From CAZUSO01 sp964622775 (GTDB lineage: Bacteria > Bacteroidota > Bacteroidia > Chitinophagales > Chitinophagaceae), in assembly GCA_964622775.1 (NCBI GenBank), contig CAZUSO010000008.1:1-64000 (forward strand): a stretch of 64,000 nt of DNA. The letters are read 5' to 3'. Of the stretch, positions 1-7,901 are shown piece by piece. Every line of letters begins with the position of its first letter. The stretch's first letter is position 1. The notes beneath the pieces are model-generated. The model saw nothing but the letters and a program-made list of their open reading frames with translations. It made no database searches and was not told the origin of the DNA. The position numbers and the translations under genes were made by a program.

Positions 1-1
1 A

Positions 2-43
2 GACCATCAAGGTAAACAAGAAATAGTAATCCTGAAACGATAA
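2..43 (+). other. possible 3' end of an upstream gene cut by the window edge
   Basis: A plus-strand terminator follows at 61-91, so a plus-strand gene probably ends here. Two frames are open from the edge: one reads DHQGKQEIVILKR and stops at 41-43, the other reads TIKVNKK and stops at 24-26. The second resembles the tail of many T9SS cargo proteins. The sequence does not decide between them. Confidence 0.3.
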
Positions 44-60
44 AACTGTTCCTTGAAAAA

Positions 61-91
61 AAGCCGCCCCGAAATCCGGGGCGGCTTTTTT
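61..91 (+). terminator. Rho-independent terminator
   Basis: A perfect 9-bp GC stem (GCCGCCCCG at 63-71 with CGGGGCGGC at 77-85) with a 5-nt loop is followed by six T. An A-run precedes the stem, so it could also act on the minus strand. It probably ends the gene left of the window. Confidence 0.9.
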
Positions 92-886
92 AATGATGTA
101 TCAGGCATATTAGGTAAGCTATAGAGTGCAAGACATGAACACGCTTTATCATAGGGGAGTTCTGCGAATCAGAATCTGAAAAAAGCCCCTCCCGCCCCCA
201 TGCGGGAGTTTGAAAGCGCATACACGCTCCTCCCTGAAAGGTCTGAGACGTTGTTTTGGCAAAGGCATGAGTGATGTTGAGCCAGGGACGAATGTCAAAA
301 CAAAAGAATAATGCCACGTCAAGATCAGTAGAAATCATCAGAAGTCATAGCAAGCCGGGAACGAGTCGCAATCAGTCATTAGCACAATGCGGAAGCCGCA
401 CAAAGGACGAAGGACTGAACATTAAAAAAGCGAGGGATACAATTTCTCTTTCCATAAATGATGATACGGAGCAATAGTATATCATCTCCCTTATTTCAAC
501 ACTGTTTTATCACAATAAATGTTACCGCTTGGCACAGCCACATTTCAGAAAGTGCCGAAGGGGGAGAATTAGTACATCACTTCCTCTGCTTCAATTCTTT
601 TTATTTTCGGAGGGCACACGGATTCGTGCGCCAGCAGGAGAGTATTCAAAAAAAGGACTGAGACATCTAAGCGACTTGTTGTAACAGCAAATAACTTAAA
701 ATCAATCAATTAATAATATTGATAAAAATAATATTATTATCTAATAACACTACCTCTAAAACACGTATCTATACTGATTATCAGATAAATTTACAATGTT
801 TAATACCTGAACTACTATTTGAAAATCAACTATATGATCGTTTTAATAAAATACATATAAACTGAAAATGGAGATATTACCCAATA
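92..886. other. stretch of about 800 bp with no supported gene
   Basis: Only short frames without recognisable protein character are present. The stretch contains a terminator-like hairpin read on the minus strand (179-208), a hairpin at 614-633 (GGCACACG/CGTGCGCC) that pairs better as minus-strand RNA because one pair becomes G-U, and a very AT-rich segment (about 690-850). The minus-strand signals leave room for an unannotated RNA, but no known RNA family (tmRNA, RNase P, 6S, SRP) was recognised. Confidence 0.5.
179..208 (-). terminator. terminator-like hairpin, minus strand
   Basis: On the minus strand CTCCCGC (202-208) pairs with GCGGGAG (189-195), followed by GGGC and six T (184-179). 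No minus-strand gene that it would serve is visible immediately upstream. Confidence 0.55.
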
Positions 887-912
887 TAAAAAACCCCGAA
901 AAAATTTCGGGG
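887..912 (-). terminator. terminator of the ribosomal protein operon
   Basis: On the minus strand CCCCGAAA (912-905) pairs with TTTCGGGG (901-894) around a 3-nt loop, followed by a T-run at 893-888. It lies just past the rplS stop and ends the rpmI-rplT-rplS transcript. Confidence 0.85.
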
Positions 913-939
913 TAATTATTATAAGAAGATTTAATCTGG

Positions 940-1305
940 CTACCTGGCCACTTTAACGGCTTGTCTTTTTTCCTTAATACGGGCAGATTTACCAAAGCGT
1001 TCGCGTTGATAATACAATTTTGCACGACGTACACGACCTATTTTATTCACAACGATGGAATCAATATTGGGAGATAAAAGCGGGAACAAACGTTCTACGC
1101 CTACTCCATCGGAGATCTTACGCACGGTGAAGGTTTGAGTGCCACCTGTTCCCTGACGCTTGACAACATCGCCGCGGAACGACTGGATACGCTCCTTGCT
1201 TCCTTCAATGATTTTATAGTTTACCGTAATATTATCGCCTGCTTTAAATCGGGGTAATTCCTTTTTTGCAGACATTTGTTCGTGTACAAAAGCTATCGCT
1301 TCCAT
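940..1305 (-). CDS. rplS: 50S ribosomal protein L19
   Basis: Structural protein of the large ribosomal subunit, located near the interface with the small subunit. The 121-residue product shows the L19 pattern throughout: a KAGDNITVNYKIIEG beta segment, SFRGDVVKRQG, TFTVRKISDGVGVERLFPL and a basic tail with KIGRVRRAKLYYQR. Length matches the family. It is the last gene of a minus-strand set after rpmI and rplT and is followed by a terminator. In many bacteria rplS sits with rimM-trmD; here it follows L20. Confidence 0.97.
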   Translation of the reverse strand: MEAIAFVHEQMSAKKELPRFKAGDNITVNYKIIEGSKERIQSFRGDVVKRQGTGGTQTFTVRKISDGVGVERLFPLLSPNIDSIVVNKIGRVRRAKLYYQRERFGKSARIKEKRQAVKVAR

Positions 1306-1347
1306 CCTAATGAGTTTTTTTAATGATAATACTTTGCAGCCTGGAAA

Positions 1348-1692
1348 TTATTTTACTTCTGCTACTAATTTTTTAAAGCTTTCCGGTTCGTTCATCGCCA
1401 AATCCGCCAATACCTTACGGTTCAGGTCAATACCTTTTTGGCTCAGTTTATTCATAAATACGGAATAGCTCATTCCTTCTTCACGAACTGCGGCATTGAT
1501 ACGCGCAATCCATAAAGTACGGTAATCTCTCTTTTTCAGTTTGCGACCAACGTATTTATATCCAAGTCCTTTTTCCAACACGTTTTTTGCAACGGTATAG
1601 ACATTTTTACGTTTGCCGTAGAAGCCTTTGGACTGCTTCAGAACCTTCTTTCTTCTCGCGTGGGAGGCTACGGCATTTACTGAACGGGGCAT
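1348..1692 (-). CDS. rplT: 50S ribosomal protein L20
   Basis: Binds 23S rRNA early and is needed for 50S assembly. The 114-residue product begins MPRSVNAVASHARRKKVLKQ and contains the conserved YVGRKLKKRDYRTLWIARINAA block around residues 47-68, typical of L20. It lies about 40 bp downstream of rpmI, the usual neighbour. No infC lies upstream, which is the common arrangement elsewhere, so the classical L20-controlled infC leader is absent here. Confidence 0.97.
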   Translation of the reverse strand: MPRSVNAVASHARRKKVLKQSKGFYGKRKNVYTVAKNVLEKGLGYKYVGRKLKKRDYRTLWIARINAAVREEGMSYSVFMNKLSQKGIDLNRKVLADLAMNEPESFKKLVAEVK

Positions 1693-1732
1693 AATTTATA
1701 TTTCAAAAATTATTAATAAAGTACAAGGGTGA

Positions 1733-1930
1733 TTAACGCAGATTCAACATACGTTTTACTAAAGGCAGATTTGCCGGATGCACCATAGACGGAATAGCCA
1801 GACGGCGCTTACGCTTATTGGATTTTTTACTCAACAAGTGCTTTCTGAAGGCATTAGCGCGTTTAATCTTGCCGCTTCCGGTAACGGTGAATGTCTTTTT
1901 AGCTCTTGAGTGTGTTTTAACCTTAGGCAT
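1733..1930 (-). CDS. rpmI: 50S ribosomal protein L35
   Basis: Small basic large-subunit protein. The 65-residue product begins MPKVKTHSRAKKTFTVTGSGKIKR and ends with a hydrophobic/basic stretch (VHPANLPLVKRMLNLR), both typical of L35. A good Bacteroidota promoter lies 20-50 bp upstream, between it and the proS stop, so rpmI-rplT-rplS form their own transcript. Confidence 0.96.
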   Translation of the reverse strand: MPKVKTHSRAKKTFTVTGSGKIKRANAFRKHLLSKKSNKRKRRLAIPSMVHPANLPLVKRMLNLR

Positions 1931-1950
1931 TACTATTCAAATTTGGGACG

Positions 1951-1982
1951 GCAAAGGTAGCTGTTTTTATTTTCTTCGCAAA
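1951..1982 (-). promoter_or_regulatory. promoter of rpmI-rplT-rplS
   Basis: Read on the minus strand, TTTG (1982-1979) is followed after 19 bp by TACCTTTGC (1959-1951), a full match to the Bacteroidota TTTG/TAnnTTTG promoter. The predicted transcript starts about 17 bp before the rpmI start codon. Confidence 0.85.
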
Positions 1983-2036
1983 TTTTATTTTAAATATTTT
2001 TCTACGGTGCCGCATTGCAACCTTCATCTATGTATT

Positions 2037-3515
2037 TTAATACGCTCTGGCAAACAACACCCTTTGTTTACTGGGCTTTCCGGTCAGGACACATTGCCCT
2101 TCCTCCTGCTCTGCGTCCAGCGGAATACAGCGTATGGTTGCTTTGGATTTTTCTTTAATGAGCGATTCAGTTTCCGGAGTACCATCCCAATGTGCAGCAA
2201 TAAATCCGGCATGCTGATCTAGCATTTTCTCAAAATCATCCCAGGTGTCCGCTTTGCGGATATTGGAATCCCGGAAAACCTTTGCCCTGTTGAAGATGTT
2301 TTGCTGTATGATGTCTAACAGGTTAACGATATAATCGCCCAGGCCATTCAAAGATACCGACTGCTTCTCTTTCGTATCACGCCTGGCTACTTCGGCCACA
2401 TTATTTTCGATATCACGAAGTCCCAGCGCCACTCTTACCGGCACGCCCTTCATTTCATACTCGGCAAATTTCCAACCCGGCCGGGAAGTATCGCTATGAT
2501 CGTATTTTACCGAAATGCCTTTCGACTTCAGTTCCTTTAATAAGGCTTCTGCCCGTTCATCAATCTTAGCCTTTGAATCTTCTCCCTTATAAATCGGCAC
2601 GATCACGACCTGCAACGGTGCTATCTTCGGAGGAAGAATGAGACCGTCGTCATCGCTGTGCGCCATTACCAGGGCACCGATAAGGCGTGTACTTACACCC
2701 CAGCTGGTGGCCCAGACATACTCCAGTTTATTGTCTTTGTCGGCAAATTTTACATCAAATGCTTTTGCAAAATTCTGCCCCAAAAAATGAGAGGTACCTG
2801 CCTGTAGCGCCTTGCCATCCTGCATCAAAGCCTCAATACAATAAGTATCTTCCGCACCGGCGAAACGTTCATTGGCGGACTTGACCCCTTTAATAACCGG
2901 GAGCGCCATATAATTTTCCGCAAAATCGGCATATACGTCCAGCATCTTTACCGTTTCTTCTAATGCTTCTTCCTTAGTGGCATGTGCAGTATGGCCTTCC
3001 TGCCACAAAAACTCCGCCGTACGCAGGAACAGCCGGGTACGCATTTCCCAGCGCACTACATTTGCCCATTGATTAATGAGCAGCGGCAGATCCCGGTAGG
3101 ACTGAATCCAGTTCCGGTAGGTATTCCAGATGATGGCTTCCGAAGTCGGACGGACGATGAGCTCTTCTTCCAGTTTTGCCTCCGGATCCACGATTAATTT
3201 TCCCTGACGCTCCGGATCGTTCTTTAAACGATAATGGGTTACAACGGCACATTCCTTGGCAAAGCCCTCTGCATTTTTCTCTTCCGCTTCAAATAAACTT
3301 TTAGGTACAAATATGGGGAAATAAGCATTCTGATGACCGGTATCCTTAAACATCCTGTCCAGCACATCCCGCATATTTTCCCAGAGTGCAAATCCGTAGG
3401 GCCTGATAACCATACAGCCTCTTACCGCAGAATAATCTGCCAACTGGGCTTTAAGAATCAAATCATTATACCATTGTGAATAATCGGCGCTGCGGGTAGT
3501 AATTTCTTTACTCAT
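2037..3515 (-). CDS. proS: prolyl-tRNA synthetase, archaeal/eukaryal-like short type
   Basis: Charges tRNA-Pro with proline in the cytosol. The 492-residue protein begins MSKEITTRSADYSQWYNDL and shows the class II motifs: motif 1 region GCMVIRPYGFALWENM, motif 2 with VVRWEMRTRLFLRTAEFLWQ, and motif 3 with TSWGVSTRLIGALVM. The length and the absence of the editing insertion between motifs 2 and 3 identify the short type common in Bacteroidota. The anticodon-binding domain follows at about residues 300-400. It has its own promoter and a small 5' leader hairpin (3541-3559). Confidence 0.96.
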   Translation of the reverse strand: MSKEITTRSADYSQWYNDLILKAQLADYSAVRGCMVIRPYGFALWENMRDVLDRMFKDTGHQNAYFPIFVPKSLFEAEEKNAEGFAKECAVVTHYRLKNDPERQGKLIVDPEAKLEEELIVRPTSEAIIWNTYRNWIQSYRDLPLLINQWANVVRWEMRTRLFLRTAEFLWQEGHTAHATKEEALEETVKMLDVYADFAENYMALPVIKGVKSANERFAGAEDTYCIEALMQDGKALQAGTSHFLGQNFAKAFDVKFADKDNKLEYVWATSWGVSTRLIGALVMAHSDDDGLILPPKIAPLQVVIVPIYKGEDSKAKIDERAEALLKELKSKGISVKYDHSDTSRPGWKFAEYEMKGVPVRVALGLRDIENNVAEVARRDTKEKQSVSLNGLGDYIVNLLDIIQQNIFNRAKVFRDSNIRKADTWDDFEKMLDQHAGFIAAHWDGTPETESLIKEKSKATIRCIPLDAEQEEGQCVLTGKPSKQRVLFARAY

Positions 3516-3568
3516 TATTTTAAACCTTAGCTATAAGTTAAAGTCAGAAAACCTGACTTGTGTAAGAA

Positions 3569-3600
3569 TTTGTAATCCGGCGCAAATGTAGTATTTTTGA
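3569..3600 (+). promoter_or_regulatory. promoter of the Tyr/Gly-rich exported protein gene
   Basis: TTTG (3569-3572), a 19-bp spacer and TATTTTTGA (3592-3600) fit the Bacteroidota consensus. The start codon follows about 65 bp downstream at 3671. The element overlaps the divergent proS promoter. Confidence 0.75.
3582..3590 (-). promoter_or_regulatory. proS promoter -7 box
   Basis: TACATTTGC on the minus strand matches TAnnTTTGC. A clear upstream TTTG element was not found. The site lies inside the spacer of the divergent promoter at 3569-3600. The resulting leader of about 65 nt carries an inverted repeat, AAGTCAG/CTGACTT (3541-3559). Confidence 0.7.
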
Positions 3601-3670
3601 GCGGATAGAAACCAGAGAAGATACAAGGAAGAAATGAAATTTATTCCAATAATTTAAAAAGAAAAATAAA

Positions 3671-4735
3671 ATGAAAAAGTTGCTGGCATTGAGTTTGATT
3701 GCGATGTACTGTTCCGCAGTAGCAACCGCTCAGCAAAACGCTTACGACGATCGTTACTACTCGGCCTCTCAGGCAGAACAGGAAGCCAGTGAAGCCGCCA
3801 AGACACAACCGGACAATCAGGATGCCTACCGCTACAACAGCAGCGACAGCTATTACGACAACTCCGTAAGCGATGACGAATATATTGATTACGACGACGA
3901 CTCTTATGCAAGCCGCATCAATCGGTTTAACTATCCGGTTTATGGCGCCGGCTACTGGGGCGGCATTTATAACCCTTATTATTACGATCCGTTTTATTAC
4001 GACCCCTTCTATAATTATGGCATGTGGGGACGTCCCGGAATCAGTTTCAGCTTTGGCTATGGAGGCCCTTACTGGAGCTCTGCCTGGGCTTACAACACCT
4101 GGTGCGGATATGGAGGATACTATCCTTATTATTCTTTTGGCTATGGCTACCCATGGGGCTATGGTTTAGGCTATTGGAATGGTTTTTATGATGGTTATTA
4201 TGCCGGAAATTACAACAATAATTACGGTGCCGGCCGTACCGTTTACGGACCGCGTGGCAGCCGTTCAACGCTGGGTAATTACCGCAATTCCCGCCTTGCA
4301 ACTAACAACCGGAATACCCGCATGGTTACGCCGCAAAGCGGAAGAATAAACACGGATAACAGGAGGAGTTTTCAGGCTGACAACAACCGTAACAGCGAAA
4401 GAGTTAACCTGGGAAATAACCGGAGAACAACCATTATTAATAGTGACAGAAGCAGCAATCAACGTACGGATAACCGGAATATAAACAGTAACCGGCAGAT
4501 GAGGCAAAACAGCCAGCGCAGCAGTACCCCCGGAGTGAGGATGAATCAGCAAACGCCACCAAGTCCTCAGCCGCAACGCCAATACAATAACCAAAGCAGT
4601 CAGCGAAGCAGCGAAGCTACCTATCAACGCAGCAGCGCTCCATCGCGGAGCAGCAGTATCAGCCCATCATCAGGAAGCCGGAGCAGCAGTTCTTTCGGAG
4701 GCGGTAGCCGCTCTTCCTCAGGCAGGGGCCGGTAG
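3671..4735 (+). CDS. exported low-complexity protein, Tyr/Gly-rich then Asn/Arg/Ser-rich
   Basis: Function unknown. The 354-residue product starts with a signal peptide (MKKLLALSLIAMYCSAVATAQ). Residues about 20-80 are acidic with many Asp, Tyr and Ser; about 85-190 are rich in Tyr, Gly, Trp and Pro (for example WGGIYNPYYYDPFYYDPF); the rest is Asn/Arg/Ser/Gln-rich and ends in a Ser/Gly/Arg tail. The order acidic, aromatic, basic suggests a disordered surface or matrix protein, but that is inference. It has its own promoter and a strong terminator. Codon usage looks like that of its neighbours. Confidence 0.85.
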   Translation: MKKLLALSLIAMYCSAVATAQQNAYDDRYYSASQAEQEASEAAKTQPDNQDAYRYNSSDSYYDNSVSDDEYIDYDDDSYASRINRFNYPVYGAGYWGGIYNPYYYDPFYYDPFYNYGMWGRPGISFSFGYGGPYWSSAWAYNTWCGYGGYYPYYSFGYGYPWGYGLGYWNGFYDGYYAGNYNNNYGAGRTVYGPRGSRSTLGNYRNSRLATNNRNTRMVTPQSGRINTDNRRSFQADNNRNSERVNLGNNRRTTIINSDRSSNQRTDNRNINSNRQMRQNSQRSSTPGVRMNQQTPPSPQPQRQYNNQSSQRSSEATYQRSSAPSRSSSISPSSGSRSSSSFGGGSRSSSGRGR

Positions 4736-4779
4736 TAAATATCAGGCAGGGAACAGGACTAAACAAAACCAAATACTAC

Positions 4780-4820
4780 AAGCGGCTGCCCCGTGAATGA
4801 TCACGGGGCAGCCGCTTTTT
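4780..4820 (+). terminator. Rho-independent terminator
   Basis: A perfect 17-bp stem (arms 4780-4796 and 4801-4817, left arm AAGCGGCTGCCCCGTGA) with a 4-nt loop ends in a T-run. It ends the Tyr/Gly-rich protein gene. Confidence 0.92.
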
Positions 4821-4893
4821 CATTTTCTGTATAAAAATAAAATCTAAGCAGGGGAGCCGACGTGGTCATCCCTAATATCCAAAGTGCGCTTTA

Positions 4894-5226
4894 TTACTCT
4901 TCACTTATGGCTTTATCTGCCTTTGTTTTAAACTCCCGGGCAAAAGCCTTCATTTCTTCCGGGAGCACTTCGTTACGGGTAGCACGGCCGTAAGTATCGG
5001 CCAGGGTCATCAGGGTTTGAAAGAAAAAGTCATTCATCTCATCAACCATCATTTTTTTAGTCCAAAGGTCAATACGCAAGGCCGTTTTTTCACTACCATC
5101 CCACAGGGAAAGCAGGACGGCTTTCGCATGTTGCGGGCTTTCCGATTCGCCGGCGTCCCACTGAATGTGTTCCGGCATTTTCTCATTGTCTAAATAGACA
5201 CGAATATTGATATTGTGATTGTTCAT
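4894..5226 (-). CDS. gldC: gliding motility-associated protein GldC
   Basis: Small cytoplasmic protein of Bacteroidota linked genetically to gliding motility; its biochemical role is unknown. The 110-residue product matches the family over its whole length: VYLDNEKMPEHIQW near the N terminus, KAVLLSLWDG, LRIDLWTKKMMVDEMNDFF and TLMTLADTYGRAT. Length is normal. It lies 119 bp downstream of lgt on the same strand; that gap holds a small inverted repeat (AGACAA/TTGTCT, 5281-5294). Presence of gldC alone does not prove gliding. Confidence 0.92.
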   Translation of the reverse strand: MNNHNINIRVYLDNEKMPEHIQWDAGESESPQHAKAVLLSLWDGSEKTALRIDLWTKKMMVDEMNDFFFQTLMTLADTYGRATRNEVLPEEMKAFAREFKTKADKAISEE

Positions 5227-5345
5227 TGGTTATGATTTGCTGTTATGTTATTGTGTTGATGCAGTAATTATATTAAGTCAAGACAATTTTGTCTATATTG
5301 TCAAGTTCATTTGACCGATCATCGGGACTTTTCCAATTGTCATTT

Positions 5346-6434
5346 TTACTTTTTACTTAAAACAGTTGTTGCCTGCTGCTTATTACGCATAGAATACAGG
5401 ATCAGGATTATGCCCGCAATAACCAGTCCCATGGATATGATTTCAGCCTGAGTCGGGTGCAGAAAGCCCCAGTCGTATTTATAGTTTACCCGGATCTTCT
5501 CTACGAAAAAGCGCTCCAGTCCGTTTAATACCAGGTAAATGCCAAACATCTGAAGCGGCGCAGTAATTTTTTTTCGGATACCCCAAAGGAACAGGAAAAG
5601 CAACATGCAAATAACCGACTCGTAAATGGGTGTCGGGAATACGGATACTGGTAAAACCCTGTTGTATTCCCCATCATCACCAGCAATTTTCACTCCGTCA
5701 TTGTTCACGTTATTGGGATAATTCATTGCCACGAGCCATACGGGAATTCCGGAAGGTGCAGGGAAATAATGGTGCTGTATCTTTTCATCCGGGTGTCCGT
5801 ATTGCTGGAAATAAATCGGATTAGCCTGAGCTATGCTGTCAAACTGATGTGGTACTGCCTGAACGAGGGAAGCATCCGGCTGCGAAATATAGGCGCTGTT
5901 GTAAATTCCCCAATCGCCATCGCCGGCTAACTGACAACCTAATCGCCCAATGCCATACGCCAGTATCAAAGCCGGTGCAGCCGCATCACATAAATCCCGG
6001 AAAGAAAATTTCTTTTTACGGGAATAAATATACAGCGCCAGGGTAGCGCATATCAATCCACCGTAAAAGGTTAAGCCCGCCGGAGAAAACAGGCTGCCCA
6101 TTGGATCTTCCACGAAAGCGTCCCAGGTTTCAAAAGCATTGAATAGCTTAGCTCCGATAAACCCGGCAATGGCAGCAATAAAAATGATATCAATGACGCG
6201 GTCATGCGGATAAAGCAGCAGCCGTTCCTTACGATTGGTTTTTTTATTCAGTTTCTCCACAGCTTCAGGCTGGAAATATCCCAGCTCCTTTTTACGCAAT
6301 AACTCCCGGCGCAAAGCCCAGGATCCGGCAATGAAGGCCATCGCCACCAAAAAGCCGAAGGTCTTGATAATGCTTAATACCGGGATGTCGATGCCAAACA
6401 AACCCTTAAAGAGGTAATGAAAATCCGGGAACAT
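5346..6434 (-). CDS. lgt: prolipoprotein diacylglyceryl transferase
   Basis: Inner-membrane enzyme that transfers a diacylglyceryl group from phosphatidylglycerol to the lipobox cysteine, the first step of lipoprotein maturation. The 362-residue protein has multiple membrane segments, the family block GRLGCQLAGDGDWG, the later PTPIYES motif, and RFFVEKIRVN near the C-terminal third. It is longer than the E. coli enzyme (291), with a hydrophilic insert of roughly 50 residues before PTPIYES, as in other Bacteroidota. It should serve the many lipoproteins encoded in this window. Confidence 0.95.
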   Translation of the reverse strand: MFPDFHYLFKGLFGIDIPVLSIIKTFGFLVAMAFIAGSWALRRELLRKKELGYFQPEAVEKLNKKTNRKERLLLYPHDRVIDIIFIAAIAGFIGAKLFNAFETWDAFVEDPMGSLFSPAGLTFYGGLICATLALYIYSRKKKFSFRDLCDAAAPALILAYGIGRLGCQLAGDGDWGIYNSAYISQPDASLVQAVPHQFDSIAQANPIYFQQYGHPDEKIQHHYFPAPSGIPVWLVAMNYPNNVNNDGVKIAGDDGEYNRVLPVSVFPTPIYESVICMLLFLFLWGIRKKITAPLQMFGIYLVLNGLERFFVEKIRVNYKYDWGFLHPTQAEIISMGLVIAGIILILYSMRNKQQATTVLSKK

Positions 6435-6471
6435 ATACAGGAATTTGAAGATTAAAGATTGAGTAAGCGCA

Positions 6472-6960
6472 CTATTTCATATTGACATACTGCAACGGCA
6501 GGCCCAATCCGGCATTACGGCACAGGGCAATCACCTCCTGGAGATCGTCAATCTTTTTGCCGGTCACCCGGATAATGTCATCCATCACTGCAGGCTGCAC
6601 TTTAAGTCCGCTATCCTTGATCAGCTTTACGATTTTTTTGGCATCGTCCTTATTAAGACCGTTCCGAACCGGTATTTCCTTACGAATATATTTGCCCGAA
6701 GCATAATGATCCTTGCTGCGGTCAAAGCAATCCGGATCCAGACCCTGGCGCATTGATTTTGAAATCAGCACATCTTCTACCTGCCGCAGTTGCATATCAC
6801 TTTCCACTTCTATCTTCAGTAGCAGGGATTTTTTATCCAGATCAATTTCTATATGGGAGCCTTTGAAATCGTAACGTGTACCAATCTCCTTTTTCACCAC
6901 ATTAATAGCATTGTCGAGTGTCTGAATATCCACTTTACTGGAAATATCGAATGAGGGCAT
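6472..6960 (-). CDS. yajQ: YajQ family nucleotide-binding protein
   Basis: The 162-residue protein has the family start MPSFDISSKVDIQTLDNAINVV and the conserved SMRQGLDPDCFDRSKDHY and GKKIDDLQEVIALCR blocks; length is typical. Family members bind nucleotides and some bind cyclic-di-GMP to modulate transcription regulators; which applies here is unknown. It lies 37 bp upstream of lgt on the same strand and carries a good promoter. Confidence 0.93.
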   Translation of the reverse strand: MPSFDISSKVDIQTLDNAINVVKKEIGTRYDFKGSHIEIDLDKKSLLLKIEVESDMQLRQVEDVLISKSMRQGLDPDCFDRSKDHYASGKYIRKEIPVRNGLNKDDAKKIVKLIKDSGLKVQPAVMDDIIRVTGKKIDDLQEVIALCRNAGLGLPLQYVNMK

Positions 6961-6988
6961 AACAACAATTTATAAACATCAATAAGCG

Positions 6989-6997
6989 GCAAAAATA
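6989..6997 (-). promoter_or_regulatory. yajQ promoter -7 box
   Basis: TATTTTTGC on the minus strand, matching TAnnTTTGC, 29 bp before the yajQ start codon. It may also drive lgt and gldC downstream. Confidence 0.7.
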
Positions 6998-7240
6998 CAC
7001 GGAATAAATTAATATGCCTACTCCGGATCTGTCGGGGGGGTGAGCTTCAAATGGTTGCTTATAGATTAAGGCATAGATTAATGAGCGATTGAAGCAGACT
7101 GATGAGACATTGATTTATGTGTCAATGCCGTCACCTGTCATTCATTATTTATCTTCGCAGCTACCGGATCATTCAATATTCATTGCCCGCTCTGTCCATT
7201 TTCCGCTTATTTTTGCTGCCTGTCTTCTGTAAACGGACAG

Positions 7241-7639
7241 ATGAATATGATTGATTTTTCTGAAGAAATATTTTTTCAAACAGCACGAAGCAGTGGTAAA
7301 GGCGGCCAGAATGTCAATAAGGTGGAAACGATGGTCGAAGCGTGGTGGCCGGTTCATGCCAGCCGGTTCTTTACGGAAGAACAAAAGGCCGCTATTGTTG
7401 AAAAATTAAAAAACAATATCAATAAAGACGGTATGCTGATTATTAAATCGCAGGAGTCGCGGTCGCAATTGGCCAATAAGAAAAAGGCATTGGCAAAGAT
7501 ACTTTCCCGGGTTAACCAAAGCATTCTGAAAAAGAAAAAGCGGCTGAAAACAAAACCTTCAGCAGCGGTGATAGCACGGCGTCTGGAAACTAAAAAGCAA
7601 CAAGCCGAGAAGAAGATACGGCGTCGAAAAGACTGGTAA
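7241..7639 (+). CDS. arfB: ArfB/YaeJ-type peptidyl-tRNA hydrolase (ribosome rescue factor)
   Basis: Releases nascent chains from ribosomes stalled without a stop codon. The 132-residue protein has the release-factor catalytic GGQ at residues 21-23 in the context SSGKGGQNVNKVET and a basic C-terminal tail (KKKKRLKTKPS... KKIRRRKDW) that in ArfB enters the empty mRNA channel. The length fits ArfB rather than full RF1/RF2. An alternative start is the second Met, two codons later. A near-consensus -7 box (TATCTTCGC, 7150-7158) lies upstream. It is transcribed alone. Confidence 0.92.
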   Translation: MNMIDFSEEIFFQTARSSGKGGQNVNKVETMVEAWWPVHASRFFTEEQKAAIVEKLKNNINKDGMLIIKSQESRSQLANKKKALAKILSRVNQSILKKKKRLKTKPSAAVIARRLETKKQQAEKKIRRRKDW

Positions 7640-7901
7640 GGTATGTGATGAATACTGTAATAAATTTTCTGATACCGACCAGGGAGAAGCAACCATTTCT
7701 GTAAATGCCCTAATTATTTCTTTTCAATCTCCAATCAATCTCTCACCAGTCTCCCTCAATCCGTTCTTTCATTAGACAAAAGCAGCAATCCCGGGTAAAC
7801 TCAAAAGCATTCTTTCCTTTCCTCCTGGTTTCCTTTCCGCTCAATGTATTAAATTCCTAACTTTACCCGCTCCCTGACCGGGCAGGCTCAAGAAAAAAAG
7901 A

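Noticed and set aside
271..661. Two short plus-strand frames in the first 700 bp
   Set aside because: Composition is that of random translation (many Ser/His/Cys, no pattern), and they have no promoter.
5281..5294. AGACAA/TTGTCT inverted repeat as a terminator between lgt and gldC
   Set aside because: Six-bp AT-rich arms without a T-run; too weak to call.
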